This document shows positions 50,787 to 59,458 of a stretch of 64,000 nt of DNA, piece by piece (position 1 is the stretch's first letter; each line of letters begins with the position of its first letter). The notes beneath the pieces were generated by a model. That model worked only from the letters and a program-made list of their open reading frames with translations, was not told the origin of the DNA and did not search any database. The translations under genes and the position numbers were made by a program. The stretch spans positions 62,001-126,000 of the forward strand of contig NZ_JAAMQU010000010.1 in the NCBI RefSeq assembly GCF_013522925.1, written 5' to 3'. This DNA comes from Pseudomonas japonica. GTDB lineage: Bacteria > Pseudomonadota > Gammaproteobacteria > Pseudomonadales > Pseudomonadaceae.

Positions 50787-52301
50787 CTAATCAAAAATAG
50801 GATCGCCGAGCGCTGCGAAGGTCTGCCGCAGGGCCGGGTACAAATGGCAATAGATGCCATGGGCGCGGGCCAATACCTCAGTGCTGGTGCCATCGGGCGA
50901 CTGGCAGGTAATGCCCCGGCAACTCGCCGCGGCGCTCGCGGCGTCTCGCCACACACCTATACCCAGCCCTGCCACGAGCGCGGCGCCAAACGCAGCCCCT
51001 TCGGCCGCGCCCTCGGTGGTTACCACGTCGCAGCCGAAGATATCCGCTTGCAGCTGGCGCCACAGCGGCGAACGCGCGCCGCCGCCCGATGCCTTGATCA
51101 CGTGCCCGGCAATGCCCAGCGGGGTCATCAATGCATGCATGTCCGCCAAGGCGTGTACCACACCTTCCATCACGGCCCGGGCCATGTCTTCGCGCCGATG
51201 ACAGGCCCGCAGGCCTACAAAAGCGCCGCGAGCGACCGGGTCCGGGTGCGGGCAGCGCTCACCGTTCAGGTATGGCAGGAACAGCAGGCCGCGAGCGCCA
51301 GCGGGGCTCAGGCTGGCCTCGGCCGCCAGTTGCTCGAATGACGGCACGTTGCCGCTGACGCCCGGGCCCAGCACATCGCGGAACCAACTCATGGCACAGC
51401 CGGCGTTCAGCGATACCCCCATGCAATGCCACTTGTCCGGGGCCACGTTACAGAACACCTGCAAACGCCCCTCCGGGTTGGCCTGGGGTGCATCCAGCGC
51501 GGCCGCGAGGATACCTGCCGTGCCGATGGTTGTCTGTATATCGCCCGGGGCGATCACCCCAGAGCCGAGCGTCTGGATAACCGAGTCACCTCCACCGCCT
51601 ACCACGGGAATGCCCACCGGCAGGCCCAGCAGCGCGGCCCCGGCGGCCGAAACCCGGCCACTGATGACCTGGGATTCGAACACGGGGGGCAGCAATGCGG
51701 GGTCGATACCCACGCGCTCCGTCAACCCGATTGCCCACTGCCGCTCGCGCACGTTGAACAGGCCGGTGCCAGACGCATCCGACACTTCCGTGGCCACCTC
51801 GCCGGTGAGTTGCAAGCGCAGGTAATCCTTGGGGTTGAGCACAGTGGTCATGCGTTTGAACAATTCCGGCTCATGCCGACGCATCCAGAGGATCTTGCCG
51901 CCGGTATAGCCCACTAACATACGGTTGTTGGTGGCCGCCAGCAGGCCCTCCAGCCCACCGGCCGCTTCGGTGATCTGATCGCATTCGGCGCTATTGCGCT
52001 GGTCGTTCCAAAGGATTGCCGGCCTTAGGACACGGTGGGAGGCATCCAGCGGGACCAGCCCATGCATCTGCCCCGAAAGGCCAATGCAAAGCACCTCTAC
52101 GCCGGGCGCCTGTTGCAGCACACCGGCAACGGCCTGGCGCGCGCCGTCGATCCACAGCTGCGGGTCTTGCTCGGTCCAGCCCGGCCGGGGTTGAGATAAT
52201 GGGTAGGTGGCGGTGTGCGAGGCAATCACCGCGCCTTTAGTGTCGAGCAGCAACGCTTTGCAACCCGATGTACCGATGTCGATTCCAAGCAGCGCCTCCA
52301 T
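50787..52301 (-). CDS. xylB: xylulokinase-type FGGY carbohydrate kinase
   Basis: A 504-residue cytosolic kinase phosphorylating D-xylulose or a related ketopentose at the terminal hydroxyl. The N-terminal GIDIGTSGCKALLLD is the phosphate-1 motif; CIGLSGQMHGLV is diagnostic for XylB; ILWNDQRN lies in the substrate loop; and the C-terminal KASGGGARSPLWRQLQAD closes the ATP site. Length is normal. Pathway context (ABC uptake, SDR oxidation, RpiA) fits a pentitol oxidised to a ketopentose and then phosphorylated. It starts three bases after the aldehyde dehydrogenase gene. Confidence 0.9.
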   Translation of the reverse strand: MEALLGIDIGTSGCKALLLDTKGAVIASHTATYPLSQPRPGWTEQDPQLWIDGARQAVAGVLQQAPGVEVLCIGLSGQMHGLVPLDASHRVLRPAILWNDQRNSAECDQITEAAGGLEGLLAATNNRMLVGYTGGKILWMRRHEPELFKRMTTVLNPKDYLRLQLTGEVATEVSDASGTGLFNVRERQWAIGLTERVGIDPALLPPVFESQVISGRVSAAGAALLGLPVGIPVVGGGGDSVIQTLGSGVIAPGDIQTTIGTAGILAAALDAPQANPEGRLQVFCNVAPDKWHCMGVSLNAGCAMSWFRDVLGPGVSGNVPSFEQLAAEASLSPAGARGLLFLPYLNGERCPHPDPVARGAFVGLRACHRREDMARAVMEGVVHALADMHALMTPLGIAGHVIKASGGGARSPLWRQLQADIFGCDVVTTEGAAEGAAFGAALVAGLGIGVWRDAASAAASCRGITCQSPDGTSTEVLARAHGIYCHLYPALRQTFAALGDPIFD

Positions 52302-52304
52302 GGC

Positions 52305-53789
52305 TCAGCTCCCCACACCGTGATGAAGCCTTACATGCTTGAAATGGAAATACTCGAGCAGGCCTTCACGGCCGTGCTCGTAGCCCACCCCGCTTTGTTT
52401 GCGGCCGCCATAGGGCGCGTTCATGATCCCGGCATCGACGTTATTGATGGCGACGTTGCCGTAATCCAACCCGGCGGACAGGGTATGGATATCCACCAGG
52501 TCGCGGGCGTACACATACGACGCCAGGCCATAAGGCGTGTCGTTGGCCAGGGCCACGGCCTCGGCAAGGTCGTCAAAGGGGGCAACGCCCACCAATGGCC
52601 CGAAGGTTTCCTCGGTCATTACCAACATGTGATGGGTGCAATCGGCAACCACCGTAGGCCGGAAGAAGTGCCCTGCCCCGTATTCCTCGCCCTCTGGTGC
52701 CATGCCACCGGCGACCAGCCGCCCACCTTTGGCAAGCGCGTCCTGCAGGTGCGCGCGGGTTTTGGCCAGGGGCTCGGCCGAGGCCATGGCACCGAGGTCG
52801 GCTGCGGGGTTTTCCAACCCGTTATGTACGCTCAAGGCGTCGGCCGCCGCACCCAGCTTGCTTACAAACTCGGCGTACACCGACCGATGAACATAGATGC
52901 GGTTGATCGCGATGCAGATCTGCCCGCAATTGCGGAAGCTGCGGCGCGTTGCGCCTTTCACGGCGGCGTCTACATCGGCGCTGGCAGTGACCACGAGCGG
53001 GCAGTTGCCGCCCAGCTCGAGAGACATGCGCTTGACCTGCGGGCAGCTCTGCTGAATGTGCAAGCCCACCGCGCTGGACCCTGTAAAGGCGATTTTGTCG
53101 ACGCCCGGATGGTCCACCAAGGCTTGTCCAACCTGTGAGCCTTTGCCGGTCAGCACGTTCACCACGCCATCCGGGATGCCCGCCTCCGCGCATTTGCGCG
53201 CGATGGCCAAGGCCGTGTAGGGCGTGAGCTCCGCCGGTTTCACAATAATCGTGCAACCGGCGGCCAGGCTCGCGCACAGCTTCCAGCCCACTAGCTCCGC
53301 CGGGTAGTTCCACGGGGTGATGGCGCCAACCACGCCTATGGGTTCGCGCACCACCAGGCTTTGGAACCCGGGCTGGTCGTTGGGTACGATCTCGCCATGT
53401 ACACGGGTGGCCTCTTCGGCATAGAAGTGGCACGCCTCGGCAAGCTTGAGTATCTCGCCCTTGGCTTCGTTGACGGGCTTGCCCTGCTCCAATGTCATCA
53501 CTTGCGCCATGTCAAGGGCGTCCGCCGCGATCAGGTCACCCAAGCGGTGCAGGGCCGTGGCACGCGCCTTGGGCAGTTGCCGGGACCAGCCGCGAAAGGC
53601 GGTGCGGGCCGCTGTCACGGCATCATCCACTTCATCGGCCGTGGCAGCCGCGATATGGCCGATCACCTCTCCGGTAGCCGGGTTCTCTACCGCCAGACGC
53701 TCGCCGGTGCCTTGGCGAAACTGGCCGTTGATGAACAATGCGCCGTCAAGCGCGGTAATCGAATCGAACAGAGCATTATTGTTATTCAT
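52305..53789 (-). CDS. aldehyde dehydrogenase family protein
   Basis: A 494-residue NAD(P)-dependent dehydrogenase. The general-base Glu259 lies in LELGGNC and catalytic Cys292 in GQICIAINR; GSSAVG is the cofactor motif and PWNYP lines the NAD site. The sequence fits the succinate-semialdehyde/glycolaldehyde/alpha-ketoglutarate-semialdehyde group. The divergent XylX-like dehydratase would produce alpha-ketoglutarate semialdehyde, so oxidation of it to alpha-ketoglutarate is a strong candidate role. It is the first gene of the minus arm. Codons 2-5 themselves form AATAACAATAAT, a Crc/Hfq-type sequence. Confidence 0.88.
   Translation of the reverse strand: MNNNNALFDSITALDGALFINGQFRQGTGERLAVENPATGEVIGHIAAATADEVDDAVTAARTAFRGWSRQLPKARATALHRLGDLIAADALDMAQVMTLEQGKPVNEAKGEILKLAEACHFYAEEATRVHGEIVPNDQPGFQSLVVREPIGVVGAITPWNYPAELVGWKLCASLAAGCTIIVKPAELTPYTALAIARKCAEAGIPDGVVNVLTGKGSQVGQALVDHPGVDKIAFTGSSAVGLHIQQSCPQVKRMSLELGGNCPLVVTASADVDAAVKGATRRSFRNCGQICIAINRIYVHRSVYAEFVSKLGAAADALSVHNGLENPAADLGAMASAEPLAKTRAHLQDALAKGGRLVAGGMAPEGEEYGAGHFFRPTVVADCTHHMLVMTEETFGPLVGVAPFDDLAEAVALANDTPYGLASYVYARDLVDIHTLSAGLDYGNVAINNVDAGIMNAPYGGRKQSGVGYEHGREGLLEYFHFKHVRLHHGVGS
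53775..53786 (-). promoter_or_regulatory. AATAACAATAAT Crc/Hfq-type motif within the first codons of the aldehyde dehydrogenase
   Basis: Codons 2-5 (three Asn-type AAY codons in a row plus one more) give two overlapping AANAANAA matches directly after the ATG at 53789. Sites at this position are known to block initiation. The unusual Asn4 run may be selected for RNA rather than protein reasons; this is inference. Confidence 0.5.
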
Positions 53790-53841
53790 GAGTCTCCGTC
53801 GCCGTCCTCTGTGGAATGGGCCAGTGATGCAACCGAAAATA

Positions 53842-53853
53842 TAGTATTGCTAG
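53842..53853. promoter_or_regulatory. TAGTATTGCTAG motif, first copy (minus-arm side)
   Basis: Preceded by CGAAAAT, 53 bases upstream of the aldehyde dehydrogenase start. It differs by one base from the copy at 54038. TAG and CTA ends give the motif partial dyad symmetry. Likely operator of the RpiR protein encoded in the operon. Confidence 0.5.
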
Positions 53854-54037
53854 CTTTTTGCAAGCGGGTTTTGGTGGCCGATGTGCCCGCCGCCAGCCAG
53901 ACCACAGCCGCCAAACCTTCTCGAAAATCGTATATATCTCGAATAATCAGCGGCTTATCGCTTCAAATGGTGCCAAACCCGCTACATCCTCTATCTTTGC
54001 GTTACAACACTGCTTGACCGAATTCAAAATCGAAACG

Positions 54038-54049
54038 TAGCATTGCTAG
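54038..54049. promoter_or_regulatory. TAGCATTGCTAG motif, second copy (plus-arm side)
   Basis: Preceded by CGAAACG, 22 bases upstream of the XylX-like start at 54072. One copy sits next to each divergent gene, in the same orientation, 196 bases apart. The 282-base region between the arms is AT-rich and otherwise empty. Confidence 0.5.
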
Positions 54050-54071
54050 ATACCAACAACGAGAAACGTCG

Positions 54072-55214
54072 ATGCTGCCCACCTCCCTTAACAACGCGAA
54101 ACTGGTCGGCCGGGTCTGGCTTCCCGGCAAAGGCCCTTCAGTGGTTATCCTGCGTGAGAACGTGCTGATCGACGTGACCCCTACGGTGGTCTCGATGGCG
54201 GATTTCCTTGATAACGATCCCGCCCAGCGCTTCGATGCCCTTACCGGAGATGCCGTGGGCACCGTCGAGCAGTTGATTCTCGATGCCGAACAGATGGGTT
54301 ATCACTCGCAGCGCCCGTGCCTGCTGGCGCCGTGTGATTTCCAGGCGCTCAAGGCCTGCGGCGTAACCTTCGCCAGAAGTATGGTCGAGCGAGTGATCGA
54401 CGAACGCACGTCCGGCGATCCGGCCCGCGCCGATGAACTGCGCGAACGCATCGGCACGCTGATCGGAGGCACCTTGTCCAATGTGCAGGCGGGCTCGCAG
54501 AAGGCAGCCGAGGTCAAGGCAGCGCTGATCGCCGAGGGCTTGTGGTCTCAATACCTTGAAGTGGGTATTGGCCCGGACGCCGAGGTATTCACCAAATCGC
54601 AGCCCATGTCGGCGGTCGGCTACGGTGCTCAGGTGGGGGTGAATCGGATCTCGCAATGGAACAACCCTGAGCCCGAAGTAGTGCTGGCGGTGGACAGCCA
54701 AGGCACCATCAGAGGGGCCACCCTTGGTAATGATGTAAACCTGAGAGACGTGGAAGGCCGTTCGGCGCTGCTGTTGGGCAAGGCCAAGGACAACAATGCC
54801 TCGTGCGCCATCGGGCCGTTCATCCGGCTGTTCGATGACACCTTTACGCTCGGTGACATCGAGAACGCCACCTTGACCATGGCAGTCACTGGCGAAGACG
54901 GCTTCGAGATGACCGGCCGCTCCAACATGGCCGAGATCAGCCGCAAGCCCGCCGAACTGGTTGCCCAGACGCGCAGCGATTCGCACCAGTACCCCGATGG
55001 TTTCATGCTTTTCCTCGGCACCATGTTCGCCCCTACTCAGGACCGCGGCGAAAAAGGCTCCGGGTTTACCCACAAACGCGGCGATGTCGTGGAAATCTCC
55101 ACGCCATTGCTGGGTACCCTGCGCAACACCGTGGTGTACGCCCACGAAGCGGCGCCCTGGACCTTCGGTACCCGGGCGCTGATGCGCAACCTCGCCAAGC
55201 GAGGCCTGCTATGA
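54072..55214 (+). CDS. xylX: XylX-like 2-keto-3-deoxy-pentonate dehydratase (FAH family)
   Basis: A 380-residue FAH-fold enzyme that resembles Caulobacter XylX along its full length: LQ/KACGVTFARSMVERVIDER, GLWSQYLEVGIGPDAEVFTK, WNNPEPEVVLAVD with metal-binding Glu residues, and the highly conserved GNDVNLRDVEGRSALLLGKAKDN region. XylX converts 2-keto-3-deoxy-D-xylonate to alpha-ketoglutarate semialdehyde in the Weimberg pathway. Because 2-keto-3-deoxy-pentonates from xylonate, arabinonate or lyxonate differ only in one centre, the exact stereoisomer is open. It overlaps the next gene by four bases and diverges from the aldehyde dehydrogenase that could use its product. Confidence 0.87.
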   Translation: MLPTSLNNAKLVGRVWLPGKGPSVVILRENVLIDVTPTVVSMADFLDNDPAQRFDALTGDAVGTVEQLILDAEQMGYHSQRPCLLAPCDFQALKACGVTFARSMVERVIDERTSGDPARADELRERIGTLIGGTLSNVQAGSQKAAEVKAALIAEGLWSQYLEVGIGPDAEVFTKSQPMSAVGYGAQVGVNRISQWNNPEPEVVLAVDSQGTIRGATLGNDVNLRDVEGRSALLLGKAKDNNASCAIGPFIRLFDDTFTLGDIENATLTMAVTGEDGFEMTGRSNMAEISRKPAELVAQTRSDSHQYPDGFMLFLGTMFAPTQDRGEKGSGFTHKRGDVVEISTPLLGTLRNTVVYAHEAAPWTFGTRALMRNLAKRGLL

Positions 55215-56176
55215 GCACGCCCTCGTTGAAGCTTGTGGTCACCGATCATGCCTTCGCAAACACCCACTATGAAAAAGCGGCTGCCGAGGCGGCCGGCGCC
55301 GAGTTTGCCGAGCACCAGTGCCGGTCCGAAGACGAGGCTCTGGAGGCGGTACGGGCGGCGAATGCCGTGGTCAACAATTTTGCGCCGATGACCCACCGGG
55401 TGATGCAGGCCATGGCGCCTGGCGCGGTGATCGTGCGTTACGGGGTGGGGGTGGATAATGTCGACCTCGCCGCCGCCAGAGCACTCGGGGTGCGAGTATG
55501 CAATGTGCCGGATTATGGCGTGGAAGAAGTGGCCGATCATGCGGCCGCCATGACCCTGGCACTGGCCCGCAAGCTGGACCACTTCGGCAAGGGGATCCGC
55601 GGCGGTGACTGGAAGATCGGCCAGATGGTCGATGGTTTACGTTCCCTGCGCGATACCACCGTAGGCCTGATCGGCCTGGGTCGAATTGCCCGTGCCTACG
55701 CGGCGCGCATGGCGGTATTCGGCTGCCGCGTCGTCGGCCACGACCCCTACGTGGACGAGGAGCAGGCACGGGCGGCTGGCATCCAACCCCTTTCGCGGGA
55801 TGAAGTGATCGCCTGCGCCCATGTGCTGTCGCTGCATGTGCCGTTAACCCCTGAAACGCGCCACATGATCGGCGCCGATGCCATCGCGCGAATGCCTGAT
55901 GGAGCGATCCTCATCAATTGCTCTCGCGGTGGCCTGGTAGATGAGGCCGCGTTGAGCGCCGCGCTGGTGAGCGGGAAACTGTCGGGCGCGGGGCTGGATG
56001 TGTTCGAACAGGAACCGCTTCCCGCCGACTCGCCTTTGCGCACGGCTCCGCACGGATTGCTATCGCCCCATGCTGCGTTTTTCTCTGACGCATCGGTCGA
56101 CAAGCTGCAGCGGCTGGCCGCTGACGAGGCGCTGCGAGGCCTTCGTGGCGAGCCCCTTCGCTGCGCGCTGACCTGA
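55211..56176 (+). CDS. D-isomer-specific 2-hydroxyacid dehydrogenase
   Basis: A 321-residue NAD(P)-dependent dehydrogenase. The Rossmann motif GLGRIA lies near residue 155; the catalytic Arg is in INCSRGG, Glu in DVFEQEPLP and His in LLSPHAAFFSD. It resembles the SerA/CtBP branch. Family members interconvert 2-oxo and D-2-hydroxy acids. In this operon it might reduce glycolaldehyde-derived glyoxylate or act on a 2-keto-3-deoxy or aldonic acid. It starts within the XylX-like gene stop (ATGA), so the two are coupled. Confidence 0.87.
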   Translation: MSTPSLKLVVTDHAFANTHYEKAAAEAAGAEFAEHQCRSEDEALEAVRAANAVVNNFAPMTHRVMQAMAPGAVIVRYGVGVDNVDLAAARALGVRVCNVPDYGVEEVADHAAAMTLALARKLDHFGKGIRGGDWKIGQMVDGLRSLRDTTVGLIGLGRIARAYAARMAVFGCRVVGHDPYVDEEQARAAGIQPLSRDEVIACAHVLSLHVPLTPETRHMIGADAIARMPDGAILINCSRGGLVDEAALSAALVSGKLSGAGLDVFEQEPLPADSPLRTAPHGLLSPHAAFFSDASVDKLQRLAADEALRGLRGEPLRCALT

Positions 56177-56188
56177 GGAGAAAACCGG

Positions 56189-56950
56189 ATGAACTACCGC
56201 GACAAACTCGACCTTACAGGGAAAACCGCGCTGGTCACCGGTGCCGGTCAGGGCATCGGCGCCGCCATCGCCGAGGCGCTTGCCGAAACCGGCGCGCGGG
56301 TGGTCTGTACCGACATCCTGCGCGAGCGCGCCGAAGCGACCGCGCGGTACCTTGATACCAAGGGTTACCACGCGCGTGCCGAGGTGCTGGATGTGACGGA
56401 CACCGCCGGCATCAACGCCCTCGCTGATGCCTTGCCCGCCCTGGACATTTTGGTGTGCAACGCCGGTATCGTTTCCAATACGCCGGCCGAGGACATGCCA
56501 GACACGGAATGGGATCGGGTGATACAGGTGAACCTGACCGGGGTATTTCGTACCTGCCGGGGGTTTGGGCGGCGGATGCTTGCCGCCGGGCGCGGTTCGA
56601 TCATCACTATCGGTTCGATGTCCGGGCAGATCGTCAACGCTCCGCAACCCCAGTGTCACTACAACGCGTCCAAGGCTGGCGTACACCACCTCACCAAGTC
56701 GTTGGCGGTGGAGTGGGCCACACGTGGCGTGCGGGTAAATGCAGTAGCACCGACGTACATTGAAACGCCTTTGCTGCACGGTCTGGAAAGCCAGCCAGGG
56801 CTGATTCAGAAATGGCTCGACATGACCCCCGCCGGGCGCATGGGCCAGCCCCATGAAGTGGCATCAGTGGTGCAGTTTCTGGCCTCTGACGCCTCTTCCC
56901 TGCTGACCGGCGCCGTTATCACAGCAGACGCCGGGTATACGTGCCTGTGA
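56189..56950 (+). CDS. SDR, sugar-alcohol/sugar dehydrogenase candidate
   Basis: A 253-residue classical SDR. TGAGQGIG lies at residues 17-24, NAG at 91-93, and the catalytic set is Ser143, Tyr158 and Lys162 (YNASK). Asp42 at the end of strand 2 (CTD) favours NAD. The IGSMSGQIVNAPQPQCHYNASKAGVH pattern is shared with bacterial galactitol/xylitol/arabitol dehydrogenases, so oxidation of a pentitol to a ketopentose, or of a pentose to its lactone, is likely. GAGGAG precedes the start, 12 bases after the hydroxyacid dehydrogenase gene. It ends the plus arm. Confidence 0.87.
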   Translation: MNYRDKLDLTGKTALVTGAGQGIGAAIAEALAETGARVVCTDILRERAEATARYLDTKGYHARAEVLDVTDTAGINALADALPALDILVCNAGIVSNTPAEDMPDTEWDRVIQVNLTGVFRTCRGFGRRMLAAGRGSIITIGSMSGQIVNAPQPQCHYNASKAGVHHLTKSLAVEWATRGVRVNAVAPTYIETPLLHGLESQPGLIQKWLDMTPAGRMGQPHEVASVVQFLASDASSLLTGAVITADAGYTCL

Positions 56951-56980
56951 GGAACACCAGGGCGGCGGGTGCAGGCAGCC

Positions 56981-57300
56981 TTAACCCACCCCCTGCTCTT
57001 TCGCCGCCACCCTGCTCGCCGGCACGGGCCGGGCAGTTTCCTCGTAACCCATAGGGTTGGCCTGCTGCCAACGCCAGGCGTCGCGCATCATGGTGTCCAG
57101 GTCCCGTTTGGCCACCCACCCCAGCTCTTCGAAGGCCCGTGTGGGGTCTGCCCAACACTGGGCCACGTCGCCCGGCCGCCGCTCACATCGGTCCAGGGGC
57201 AGGCTTACCCCACTCACCCGTTCGAAGGCAGCGACCAATTCCAGCACGGAGTAACCCAGCCCGGTGCCCAGGTTCCACGCGCGAAGCCCGGCGTGTTGGC
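56981..57300 (-). pseudogene. galE: UDP-glucose 4-epimerase (galE) 3' remnant
   Basis: The minus strand encodes only the last ~105 residues of GalE: RAWNLGTGLGYSVLELV, then ADPTRAFEELGWVAKRDLD and MMRDAWRWQQANPMGY, ending at a TAA at 56983. The Rossmann and catalytic YxxxK parts are missing. Homology stops abruptly near 57300, where glycosidase homology begins on the other strand. A deletion has fused two genes tail to tail, so the enzyme cannot work. The right limit is uncertain by about ten bases. Confidence 0.85.
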
Positions 57301-57843
57301 GATGCCGTGCCCTACTACTGCCCTGTCAACGAGATCTCCTTCTGGGCCTGGGCCGGAGGGGATGTCGCCTATTTCAATCCGGGCGCCACAGGCAGGGGCC
57401 TGGAACTCAAGCACCAACTGGTGCGCGCCAGCATTGCGGCAATCGAGGCGGTGCGGGCGATCGAGCCGAGGGCGCGCTTCGTGCAAGCTGACCCCCTGAT
57501 CAACGTGCGCGCTGCACCGGGCCGGCCGGGTGATGCGGAACCGGCCGAGGGCGACACCCGCGAACCGTGGCTGGACTATATCGGCCAGCAGGTTGCTCAG
57601 GCCATGGCCGCTGGCGTGCCGCTGGAAGGCGTGTGCCTGTACCCGGTGCTTGATTACCTTGGCTGGGATGACGATCGCCATTGTCACACCGGCCTGTTGG
57701 GGTTCGCCGATATCCACGGTCACCGGCAGGTGCATGGCCCGTCCGCGGCCGCGCTCAAACGGATGGCGCAACGCTGCGGTATCGCCGCCAACCCGAATAC
57801 CGCCGATCCATTGCCAGAAGAAGGAACTGCGGAGGTGTCATGA
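57301..57843 (+). pseudogene. family 1-type glycoside hydrolase-like protein, 3' remnant
   Basis: The plus frame encodes the C-terminal ~180 residues of a beta-glucosidase-like protein found beside sugar-export genes in Pseudomonas: YYCPVNEISFWAWAGGD with a catalytic-type NE pair, GATGRGLELKHQLVRASIAAIEAVRAIEP, and GVCLYPVLDYLGWDDD. The frame is open upstream through the galE remnant, but that part has no glycosidase homology and no start signal, so the gene is truncated. It overlaps the ABC exporter start (ATGA), which shows the original operon order. Confidence 0.8.
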
Positions 57844-59440
57844 ACAGGGGTATTCCGCCGCGCGGCGCAGGCCGGTTCCTGTGGCAGTACGTGTGTCGGC
57901 ACCCGGTGGCCTATGGCAGCCTGGCGGTGTTCATTGTCGGCGGCGCCAGCTGCACGGTCGCCGTGCAATACGGCATGAAACTGCTGGTAGACACCATGAG
58001 CGAGGCAGGCCCGGCCAGTAGTCGCGTATGGATGCCGTTCGGCCTGTTCATTGCCTTGATCGCCGTGGAAAACGTGTTCTGGCGCCTGGGTGGATGGCAG
58101 GGCTGCCGCACCGTGGTGAGAAGCTGCGCGCAAATGCGCGTAGACCTGTTCAGCCACCTCACCGGCCACCCCATGCGCTACTTCGCTGAGCATTATGCCG
58201 GCGCACTGGGTAGCCGTATCTCCGCCACCGGCACCGCCGCTGGCGCGGTGTATGGCGCACTCATCTGGAAAATCACCCCCCCCCGTGCGTGGATTTCATC
58301 GGTGCGGTGGTGGTGCTTGCCACCGTCAGGGTTGAAATGGCCTTGGCACTGGTCGCGCGCGTGTTACTGGTAGCGGTGATCATCACGTATTTCGGCATAC
58401 GCGGGCTGTACCTGGAAAAGGCACGGGTATTCCATGACGTATGCGTAGCGCTGATGGCGGGTGGGATGCTGGCGTGGGCCATCCAGTTATGGACCCGGCA
58501 TCAGGTCACCGCCGGCGACGTAGTGCTGGTGAGCGCGCTGACCTTTCGCATTCTGCATGGCTCCCGCGACCTGGCCCTGGCGCTGGTGGACACCACCCAG
58601 CACTTGGGGGCGATCGCCGAAACCCTGAGCATTATCGCCCAGCCACATGGCCTGCCCGACCACGACATGGACTGGCCGGTGCGCCAGGGCGCGATCGACA
58701 TCGACCAGGTGAGCTACGCCTACCCGGGCGGCAACGGGGTGCTGGACGGCGTGAACATACGCATCGAGCCAGGCCAGCGTGTGGGTATCGTCGGCCCCTC
58801 TGGCGCCGGCAAAACCACCCTGATCGGGCTGCTGCAGCGGTTGGATGATGTAAGCCGAGGGGCGATTCGCATTGACGGGCGGGACATTCGCGAGATGAGC
58901 CAGGACAGCCTGCGCCGCCTGATCGCGGTGGTGCCGCAGGAGCCGGCGTTGTTCAACCGAACCATCTACGAAAACATCCTCTACGGCCGCCCCGAGGCCA
59001 CCCGCGAGGAGGTATATGCCGCGGCGCGCAACGCCTACTGCCACGACTTCATCGACCAGCTGCCCCAAGGCTATGACACGCCGGTGGGCGAGCGCGGGGT
59101 GATGCTGTCTGGCGGCCAGCGACAGCGGCTGGGCATTGCCCGGGCGTTTCTCAAGAACGCGCCAATCCTCATCCTCGACGAAGCCACCGCCGCCCTGGAT
59201 TCGCGCTCCGAAGCCGTGATCCAGGCGGCGCTCACCGACCTCATGCAAGGGCGCACCGCACTGGCGGTGGCGCACCGCCTGGCGACCATCGCCGCGTTCG
59301 ACCGGGTGCTGGTAATGCGCGCCGGGCGGGTGGTAGAAGACGGCCACCCTGACCACCTGCGCCGGGGCGGGGGGCTGTTCGAAGCGCTGTGGCAGGCGCA
59401 AACCATGCCCGAGGTATCGCCGGGGAACGAGGTTGGTTGA
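57840..59440 (+). pseudogene. ABC exporter (fused TMD-NBD) with frameshift and internal deletion
   Basis: A type I exporter half-transporter in two frames. Frame one, from the ATG at 57840 to about 58278, encodes TM1-3 (ending GALIWKITPP). The reading then moves at a C9 tract (58276-58284) to the frame that continues DFIGAVVVLATV to 59440. The NBD is intact: GPSGAGKTT, LSGGQRQRL, ILILDEATAALD and the switch His in AVAHRLAT. The join FGIRG/LYLEKAR near 58405 lacks the ~65-80 residues that normally separate TM4 from TM5, so the total is about 530 instead of ~600. Both lesions argue for a dead gene rather than a sequencing slip alone. Confidence 0.75.
58276..58284. repeat. C9 homopolymer at the exporter frameshift
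   Basis: Nine C residues lie exactly at the frame change. C7 or C10 would restore one reading frame across the tract. It could be a slippage hotspot or a sequencing artefact. Confidence 0.8.
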
Positions 59441-59458
59441 GCGAGATTCAGCCCGTGC

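Noticed and set aside
57139..57300. Upstream start for the glycosidase-like frame
   Set aside because: That stretch encodes the galE remnant on the other strand and shows no glycosidase homology, so the plus frame there is open by chance.
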